From the NCBI GenBank assembly GCA_031258155.1, contig JAIRNH010000008.1, positions 1 through 32,059 on the forward strand: DNA of 32,059 bases. The letters run 5' to 3'. Source of the DNA: Helicobacteraceae bacterium (lineage in GTDB: Bacteria; Campylobacterota; Campylobacteria; Campylobacterales; SZUA-545). This document shows, piece after piece, positions 27,201-32,059 of this stretch; within the stretch, counting starts at the first letter, position 1; the number at the start of each line of letters is the position of its first letter. Below the pieces are notes generated by a model. That model was not told where the DNA came from. It saw only the letters and a program-made list of their open reading frames with translations, and did not search any database. A program made the position numbers and the translations under genes.

Positions 27201-27432
27201 TCGCTTTCGGCGTATCTGGCGCGATCGGCGCGCAAATTAATGCGCTCGCTCGCAAGCGGTTGCGCCGCGAACCAAAACCGATTATTTCAGCGCAATCGCG
27301 CGGCGTTTGGTCAAGATAATTTTGACGCGAAACGCCGATCGCGAAAGCGGCGACTATGTTATTCGCGAAACGCCGCCGTCCTTGCGGATTAGATCGAACT
27401 TAAGCTCCCTAAAGCGACGCGCGAAGTTTTGT

Positions 27433-27438
27433 TATGAT
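27433..27438 (+). promoter_or_regulatory. -10 box candidate for the aldo/keto reductase
   Basis: TATGAT lies 26 bases before the ATG at 27465, followed by AAAGG as ribosome site. No -35 is evident. Confidence 0.4.
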
Positions 27439-27464
27439 CGCAAAAATCAAACAAAGGCTCGAAT

Positions 27465-28526
27465 ATGATTAAAACGCTTAGGCTTGGGACAAGCGATCTG
27501 ATCGTCCCCAACGTATGCCTTGGCACGATGACTTTTGCCTCTCAAACCGACGAGGCGGACGCGCATAGCCAGCTTGATTACGCCGCGCAAAACGGCGTAA
27601 ACTTTATCGATACGGCGGAGATGTATCCCGTGCCGCCCGACGAAAAAACCTTTAACGAAACCGAAAAGATCGTGGGGCGGTGGCTCAGACGCAAACGGCG
27701 CGATAGCGTAACGATCGCGACCAAAATCGCTGGCGCGGGGCGCGGAATGGAGTATTTGCGCGGCGGCAAGCCCTTGCGCGTAAATCGCGAACAGATTCGC
27801 GCGGCGCTAGAAGGCTCGCTTAAACGGCTACAGACCGATTATGTCGATTTATATCAGATTCATTGGCCGGATCGCAATCAACCGATGTTTGGGCAATGGC
27901 GTTTCGATCCCGCCGCCGAGCGCGAAACGACTCCGATCGAAGAGCAGCTAGAAGCGCTTGACGAACTTGTTAAGGAGGGCAAAATCAGGGCGATCGGCGT
28001 GTCAAACGAGCATCCGTGGGGCGTTATGGAGTTTACGCGAATCGCCAAAGCGAACAACCTGCCTTATATCGCCTCCACGCAAAACGCCTACAACCTGTTG
28101 AATCGCAAGTTTGAATACGGCTTGGACGAGGCGTGTTGGCGCGAGTCGGTGGGGCTTTTAGCCTATTCGCCGCTTGCGTTCGGACATTTAAGCGCGAAAT
28201 ATCTGGATAATCCGCAGGCAAAAGGACGCATAACGATTTTCGCGGATAGAGGTTACGGCGAGCGCTACGAGCGTCCCGCCGTGCAAAGCGCCGTGAGAGC
28301 CTATGCCGATTTAGCGCGGTCAAACGGTTTAACGCCGACGCGTTTGGCGCTGTTTTTTGTCGTAAGCCGACCTTTTGTATCCTCTACCATTTTGGGCGCG
28401 TCTAGCTTGGCGCAACTAAAGGAGGATATAAGCGCGTGCGCCGAGCCGATCGAAGGCGAGTTGGCTAAACGGCTTTTAAGCGAGATCGATCGGATTCATC
28501 TAACGCATTCCAACCCCGCGCCGTAA
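27465..28526 (+). CDS. aldo/keto reductase, Tas family
   Basis: 353 residues in a TIM-barrel aldo/keto reductase fold. Catalytic tetrad positions can be seen: D in NFIDTAEMYP, Y in the same motif, K in TIATKIAGAGRG, and H in YQIHWPDRNQPMFG. The insertion around GQWRFDPAAERETTPIEEQL and the segment IGVSNEHPWGVMEFTRIAKA match Tas/YghZ-type enzymes. The C-terminal cofactor region has SSTILGASSLAQLKED. It uses NADPH to reduce carbonyl compounds; the natural substrate is unknown. The gene stands alone, with decayed sequence on both sides, and its 3' coding sequence is partly repeated just after the stop. Confidence 0.93.
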   Translation: MIKTLRLGTSDLIVPNVCLGTMTFASQTDEADAHSQLDYAAQNGVNFIDTAEMYPVPPDEKTFNETEKIVGRWLRRKRRDSVTIATKIAGAGRGMEYLRGGKPLRVNREQIRAALEGSLKRLQTDYVDLYQIHWPDRNQPMFGQWRFDPAAERETTPIEEQLEALDELVKEGKIRAIGVSNEHPWGVMEFTRIAKANNLPYIASTQNAYNLLNRKFEYGLDEACWRESVGLLAYSPLAFGHLSAKYLDNPQAKGRITIFADRGYGERYERPAVQSAVRAYADLARSNGLTPTRLALFFVVSRPFVSSTILGASSLAQLKEDISACAEPIEGELAKRLLSEIDRIHLTHSNPAP

Positions 28527-28529
28527 GCC

Positions 28530-28560
28530 GCGTCTAGCTTGGCGCGGTTAAAGAAAGCAA
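28530..28560 (+). repeat. decayed repeat of the aldo/keto reductase 3' coding sequence
   Basis: The 16 bases GCGTCTAGCTTGGCGC at 28398-28413, inside the gene, recur exactly at 28530-28545, three bases after its stop. In the same relative frame the copy reads ASSLARLKKAN against ASSLAQLKEDI in the gene. The offset is 132 bases, a multiple of three. Similarity fades after about 30 bases. Confidence 0.6.
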
Positions 28561-28651
28561 ACGCCCGTTTTAGCGTAAATCGACGGATCAACGTCTCGCG
28601 CGCGATATTTGCCGCAAAAATAGGTTACGCGTCGATTGGCGTAGGTTATTA

Positions 28652-29220
28652 GCTTTTTGGAGCGCTCGACGGTATAGTTTCGGGCGCCACGCGGAGGAGT
28701 TGCTTTAGGCGTTCTGGTTTTTGGTAGATTTCTATCGCTAAAGCAATTAAATACTTTTCTCCGTCGTTAAGCTCCTCGACGATAAACCTAAACTTAACGC
28801 CGTTTTTTCTAAATCGTAACCGTAGCGAGCGCCGTTTGCCGTTTCGCTAAAACTATCGGTTTCGGATAACGTCGCCTATCTCTAGCGTCTTTCGCGGCGT
28901 TAAACCGCCGGTAGCGTCAATCCCGCCGTTTTCATACTCCCACGCGATTAGATCCGCTCTTAACTCCGTTTGCGCCGCTTCGCCTAAATACGCCTCCCTA
29001 ACTAACCTCTGCTCGTCGGTTAGCGTAGCGGGTCGTCGCTAGATCGTCTTTTACTCTCTTTGCGCGATCCGCTCTTGGCGTTTTAGTTTTCGCGCCGTTA
29101 AGCTGTCGGCTAAACGATCAGCCGCGCCGTTTTTTTGGCAAGCCAATCTCGCGCCGCCCTAATTCGCGATTTTTGCCCGATAAAGCCGTTTTTCGCGTTG
29201 CGCCGCAATCGAAAGCGATC
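28652..29220 (-). pseudogene. decayed gene of unknown family downstream of htpG
   Basis: One minus-strand frame reads as protein between stops over about 300 bases: REKRLYRAKIAN, stop, GGARLACQKNGAADRLADSL, TARKLKRQERIAQRE, stop, KTI, stop, then RRPATLTDEQRLVREAYLGE, AAQTELRADLIAWEYENGG and TPRKTLEIGDVI. A shift gives TDSFSETANGARYGYDLEK, and another gives VKFRFIVEELNDGEKYLIAL, AIEIYQKPERLKQLLRV, ending in a stop near 28652. The continuity across three stops and two shifts is typical of a broken gene. I do not recognise the family. This accounts for most of the 697-base gap between the reductase and htpG. Confidence 0.55.
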
Positions 29221-29223
29221 GGT

Positions 29224-31089
29224 TTATATCGCCTTAGCCAAGATTCTTGACAGACGCGCCCCAAACGCGGCGGGGTCCTTTAGCGTCATGCCGGCGATTA
29301 GTTGCGCTTGCTCAAAAATTAAGAAGCTAACGTCGCCAACTAGCGCCTCGTCCTCGATTGCGCCGATCTTTAGGACAATTTCGTGCGACGGGTTCAGTTC
29401 CAATATCGGTTTAATATCCGGCTCCGGTATATTGCCCATCGCTTTGAATATTTGCCGCATTTGAACGCTCGGATCGTTTTCGTCCAAAACTAAGCAGGCG
29501 GGCGATCCGCTTAATCTCGCGCTTATTTTGACCTCTTTTACCGCGTCGCCGAGCGCTTTCTTGACCTTTTGCGCGATCGGCTCGGCGGCTTTGATCGTCT
29601 CCTCGTCGCGCGTTTTGGGCAGATCGTCCTCCGCGCCCGACTTGTTGATTGCTTTAAGCGGCGTTCCCTTGTATTCGCTAATCTGCGACATAACAATCTC
29701 GTCGATCTCGTCGTCCATAATCAACACTTCCAGCCCTTCGGCTTTGAAGCTCTCTAAAAGCGGCGAGTTTCTAAGCAGCGATTCGCTTAACCCCGCGATA
29801 TAGTAGATCGCCTTCTGATCGGCTTTCATTCGCTCTTTATACTCCGAAAGAGCGCTTAAACCGTCGTCTTTGGTAGTTTTGAAGCGAACCAGCTCCAAAA
29901 GCTCGTCTCGATTGGCGTAATCGCTATACAGCCCCTCTTTGACGCACCGTCCAAACTCTTTATGGAATTCGGCGTATTTCTCTTTGTCCTCGCTTAGTTT
30001 TTTAATTTCGCTTAGAATCTTTTTGACCGACGCGCTTTTAATGTTGGCTAAAATTTTGTTTTGTTGCAAAATCTCTCGGCTGACGTTAAGCGGCAGATCT
30101 TCGCTGTCGATTACGCCGCGCACGAAACGCAGATATACGGGCAAAAGCTCTTTGTCGTCGTCGGTGATAAACACGCGCTTGACGTATAGCTTAACGCCCG
30201 ATCTGTAGTCCATTCTGTAGAGATCGAACGGCGCGTTTTTGGGGATAAAAAACAGCGTCGTATATTCCAGCGCGCCTTCGGCTTGCGTGTGGATTGTCGC
30301 TATAGTCTCGCCGCTGTCGTGGCTGATTGTTTTGTAAAACTCCAGATACTCCTCCGGTTTGATGGAGTTTTTCGGGCGTTTCCATAGCGCCGTCGCGCTT
30401 CCGATCTGCTCGTTTTTGGGCGTTTTGCCTTTTTCTTTGCCCTTGTCGTCGTATTCGGTTTGTTCGTATTCCAAGAAAATGGGAAAAGGAATATGATTGG
30501 AATATTTTTTGATCGCGCTTTCAAGCGTCCAGCGGTTGGCGAACTCTTTGCCGTCCTCTTTCAGATTTAGGCGGATCGTGGCGCCGAAACTTTCGCGCTC
30601 CGCCTCCTCGATCGCGTATTCGCCCTTGCCGTCGCTGGTCCATCTATACGCTTTATCCTCTCCAGCCTTTTTGGTCGTAACTTCGATTGTTTCCGCGACC
30701 ATAAACGCCGAGTAGAAACCCACGCCGAACTGCCCGATCAGATTGGAGTCTTTTTTGCGATCGCCCGTTAGTTTGGAGACGAAACTTTTTGCGCCGCTTT
30801 TGGCGATCGTGCCTAAATATTCTACTAAATCAGATTCGTTCATACCAATGCCGTTGTCGCTAATCTCCAGCCACTTGCGATCCGCCGCGTCGAAACGGAT
30901 TTGAATCTTTGGGTCGAAAGCGATCTCTTTGAAGCTATCGTCGCTAACCGTGAGAAACTTGAGCTTATCCAGCGCGTCGCTCGCGTTGCTAATTAACTCG
31001 CGCAGAAAAATCTCGCGGTTGGAATATAGCGAGTGAATCATCAGATCAAGCAGTTGATTGACCTCTGTTTGAAAGGCGTATTTTGACAT
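29224..31089 (-). CDS. htpG: molecular chaperone HtpG (Hsp90)
   Basis: 621 residues. The GHKL ATPase domain begins with NREIFLRELISNASDALDKL, then WLEISDNGIGMNESDLVEYL and GQFGVGFYSAFMVAE. The middle domain has LYVKRVFITDDDKELLPVYL, RFVRGVIDSEDLPLNVSREI, with the catalytic arginine helix, and the C-terminal dimer domain ends in ARLSRILAKAI. It is a cytoplasmic ATP-driven chaperone. GGGAG precedes the ATG. Upstream are a TATAAT box (minus strand, 31121-31126) and a CIRCE-like repeat at 31168-31194, pointing to heat-shock control. Confidence 0.97.
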   Translation of the reverse strand: MSKYAFQTEVNQLLDLMIHSLYSNREIFLRELISNASDALDKLKFLTVSDDSFKEIAFDPKIQIRFDAADRKWLEISDNGIGMNESDLVEYLGTIAKSGAKSFVSKLTGDRKKDSNLIGQFGVGFYSAFMVAETIEVTTKKAGEDKAYRWTSDGKGEYAIEEAERESFGATIRLNLKEDGKEFANRWTLESAIKKYSNHIPFPIFLEYEQTEYDDKGKEKGKTPKNEQIGSATALWKRPKNSIKPEEYLEFYKTISHDSGETIATIHTQAEGALEYTTLFFIPKNAPFDLYRMDYRSGVKLYVKRVFITDDDKELLPVYLRFVRGVIDSEDLPLNVSREILQQNKILANIKSASVKKILSEIKKLSEDKEKYAEFHKEFGRCVKEGLYSDYANRDELLELVRFKTTKDDGLSALSEYKERMKADQKAIYYIAGLSESLLRNSPLLESFKAEGLEVLIMDDEIDEIVMSQISEYKGTPLKAINKSGAEDDLPKTRDEETIKAAEPIAQKVKKALGDAVKEVKISARLSGSPACLVLDENDPSVQMRQIFKAMGNIPEPDIKPILELNPSHEIVLKIGAIEDEALVGDVSFLIFEQAQLIAGMTLKDPAAFGARLSRILAKAI

Positions 31090-31120
31090 TGTTTGCTCCC
31101 GTCGTCATATTTTTGCGCGA

Positions 31121-31126
31121 ATTATA
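31121..31126 (-). promoter_or_regulatory. -10 box of htpG
   Basis: On the minus strand this reads TATAAT, 31 bases before the htpG ATG. A matching -35 is not obvious. The CIRCE-like repeat begins about 41 bases further upstream. Confidence 0.6.
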
Positions 31127-31167
31127 CAGAAAACTTGATAAGAAAGGACTAAAGTTAGCTTAGCAAC

Positions 31168-31194
31168 TTAGCGCTTATATTAAAAGAGCGCTAA
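31168..31194. promoter_or_regulatory. CIRCE-like inverted repeat (HrcA operator candidate)
   Basis: TTAGCGCTT, nine bases (ATATTAAAA), then GAGCGCTAA. The classic CIRCE is TTAGCACTC-N9-GAGTGCTAA. The 9-9-9 geometry is exact, the outer TTAGC/GCTAA arms are conserved, and the A-to-G and T-to-C differences keep the pairing. A plus-strand TATATT lies in the spacer (31176-31181) and could be a -10 toward lolA, so the site may act on both genes. HrcA binding is inferred. Confidence 0.65.
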
Positions 31195-31346
31195 TACAGC
31201 CCTTGCGGTTTGGGGGCGAACTTTACCAATCAAGATTAACGGGCGCGAAGCCGAACGCGCGATTGCGGCGATCGCTTGTTGAAAAACAAAGGGCAAAACT
31301 TTGGCGCTCCTTTGATATGCTTACAAAAAAACCCGAAGGAGCCAAA

Positions 31347-31868
31347 ATGCTACGCGGATTAGTCGCGTTTTGCGTCGCTTTCGCCGCGCTCTGCGCGCGA
31401 ACGCCCATTGATTTTACCACGCTTAAACAGAGTTTTATCCAGCGCGTTACGAACGAGCAAAACCAAACGATTACTTTTAGCGGCGCCGTTTGGCTAAAAC
31501 AGCCCAACTTGGTTAGATACGACTACGTAAAACCTCAAAAAAAGACGGTTACGGCTAGGGGCGATCGGATTTTGATCCTTGAACCCGATCTAGAGCAGGC
31601 GACGCGGTTTACAAGCGAGATCGCGCTTAATATCATCGATCTGTGGAGGCAAAGTTACGCGGTAGGCGAAGGCAAACGCGAAGCGATTATCAAAAATCAA
31701 AAGATCGCGATTGAACACGAAGGCGCGAACATAACAAAGGTTTACTATACGGACGATCTGGATAATTTTGTGGAGATTATGCTAAGCGATCCCGAGCGCG
31801 ACAAGCCGATCGACGACGGGTTTTTCACCCCCGCGATACCTAACGGCTGGGATATTATCTCTCAATAA
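31347..31868 (+). CDS. lolA: outer-membrane lipoprotein carrier protein LolA
   Basis: 173 residues from the ATG at 31347, which has AAGGAG six bases upstream. An open frame reaches back to 31203, but that part precedes the signal peptide and lacks a ribosome site. The signal is MLRGLVAFCVAFAALCA. The mature domain has FTTLKQSFIQRVTNEQNQTI, TFSGAVWLKQPNLVRYDYVK and a C-terminal ITKVYYTDDLDNFVEIMLSD, the LolA pattern. It ferries lipoproteins across the periplasm from LolCDE to the outer membrane. Its last 114 bases are repeated downstream. The gene copy ends TPAIPNGWDIISQ; the repeat lacks the IP codons. Confidence 0.92.
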   Translation: MLRGLVAFCVAFAALCARTPIDFTTLKQSFIQRVTNEQNQTITFSGAVWLKQPNLVRYDYVKPQKKTVTARGDRILILEPDLEQATRFTSEIALNIIDLWRQSYAVGEGKREAIIKNQKIAIEHEGANITKVYYTDDLDNFVEIMLSDPERDKPIDDGFFTPAIPNGWDIISQ

Positions 31869-31880
31869 GGTTTTGGCGAG

Positions 31881-32012
31881 TTGCGCGTCAGCGTTTATTA
31901 TGGCGATCTGGATAATTTTGTGGAGATTATGCTAAGCGATCCCGAGCGCGACAAGCCGATCGACGACGGGTTTTTCACCCCCGCGAACGGCTGGGATATT
32001 ATCTCTCAATAA
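31881..32012 (+). other. chimeric ORF: start of downstream gene fused in frame to lolA tail
   Basis: A TTG at 31881 opens a 43-codon frame reading MRVSVYYGDLDNFVEIMLSD and ending NGWDIISQ with TAA at 32010-32012. The first eight or nine residues are shared with the next start at 32025; the remainder is the lolA C terminus in the lolA frame. It is a by-product of the tandem duplication. Whether it is translated is unknown; the region AAGG(N)9 before the TTG is a weak ribosome site. Confidence 0.6.
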
Positions 32013-32024
32013 GGTTTTGACGAG

Positions 32025-32059
32025 TTGCGCGTCAGCGTTTATTACGGCGATCGGGATAA
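32025..32059 (+). CDS. probable 5' end of the next gene (cut by window)
   Basis: TTG at 32025 starts a frame MRVSVYYGDRD that runs to the window end. It shares its first residues with the chimeric ORF and then departs from the lolA sequence at GATCGG, so it probably represents the original gene start. Only eleven codons are visible, and no family can be named. Confidence 0.4.
   Translation, partial: MRVSVYYGDRD

Larger units (their letters stand above)
31755..32059 (+). repeat. tandem duplication of the lolA 3' end plus the start of the next gene
   Basis: Unit 1 is 31755-31904 (150 bases), unit 2 is 31905-32048 (144 bases), and a third begins at 32049 and is cut by the window end. Units 1 and 2 are identical over their first 81 bases; unit 2 lacks six bases after CCCGCGA. 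The segment from CGGCTGGGATATT through the TAA and AAGGTTTT to TTGCGCGTCAGCG is nearly identical, with only G/A and T/C differences. Both lengths are multiples of three. Confidence 0.95.

Noticed and set aside
31203-31346. An N-terminal extension of 48 residues on LolA.
   Set aside because: It would put the signal peptide inside the protein; the ATG at 31347 has AAGGAG and a proper signal sequence. The region also holds leader sequence.

Overview
The window reads as a chromosomal segment from a member of the Campylobacterota (Epsilonproteobacteria). The strongest evidence is the unbroken order rplI-hslV-hslU-era-csd6, which is the order known from Helicobacter pylori (HP0514-HP0518). Supporting evidence is the bamA/tyrA neighbourhood and the ppx/gppA-ferredoxin pair, both known from Campylobacter. 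Base composition looks close to half G+C, high for this phylum, and the palindrome GCGATCGC recurs through the window at a density normally associated with cyanobacteria.

Layout. 1-360 holds the 3' end of rmuC followed by a decayed copy of that end. 359-3720 carries a MATE transporter, a tiny membrane ORF, a DEDDh exonuclease, a small membrane protein, a tRNA-Arg with the uncommon anticodon GCG, and a small exported protein. From a clear promoter at about 3800, thirteen plus-strand genes follow to about 16036 with overlaps or gaps of 25 bases or less: rplI, hslVU, era and csd6, then a complete-looking MSHA-type (Cts-like) type IV pilus/transformation assembly block mshI-J-K-L-M-N-x-E. nadE follows after 62 bases. 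The block lacks the inner-membrane platform gene (mshG/ctsF) and all pilin genes. The MshE ATPase carries both predicted c-di-GMP-binding motifs. A Crp/Fnr regulator with a palindromic operator over its own -10 box closes this half and is bounded by a strong bidirectional hairpin.

18634-26923 is mostly minus strand: a GDYXXLXY/DUF2157 membrane pair, tyrA, a heavily broken phosphoethanolamine transferase pseudogene, bamA (plus), ppx/gppA and a ferredoxin. 26924-29223 has one intact gene, an aldo/keto reductase, flanked by decayed sequence. The end holds htpG and, divergently, lolA; between them lies a 9-9-9 inverted repeat matching the HrcA operator CIRCE.

The most unusual feature is repeated duplication of gene 3' ends. 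lolA has a fresh 150/144-base tandem duplication that fuses the start of the next gene in frame to the lolA tail. rmuC (176-base offset) and the aldo/keto reductase (132-base offset) show older, decayed versions. With several pseudogenes nearby, this suggests a genome that is generating and eroding small tandem duplications. No CRISPR array, insertion sequence, prophage or defence island was seen.
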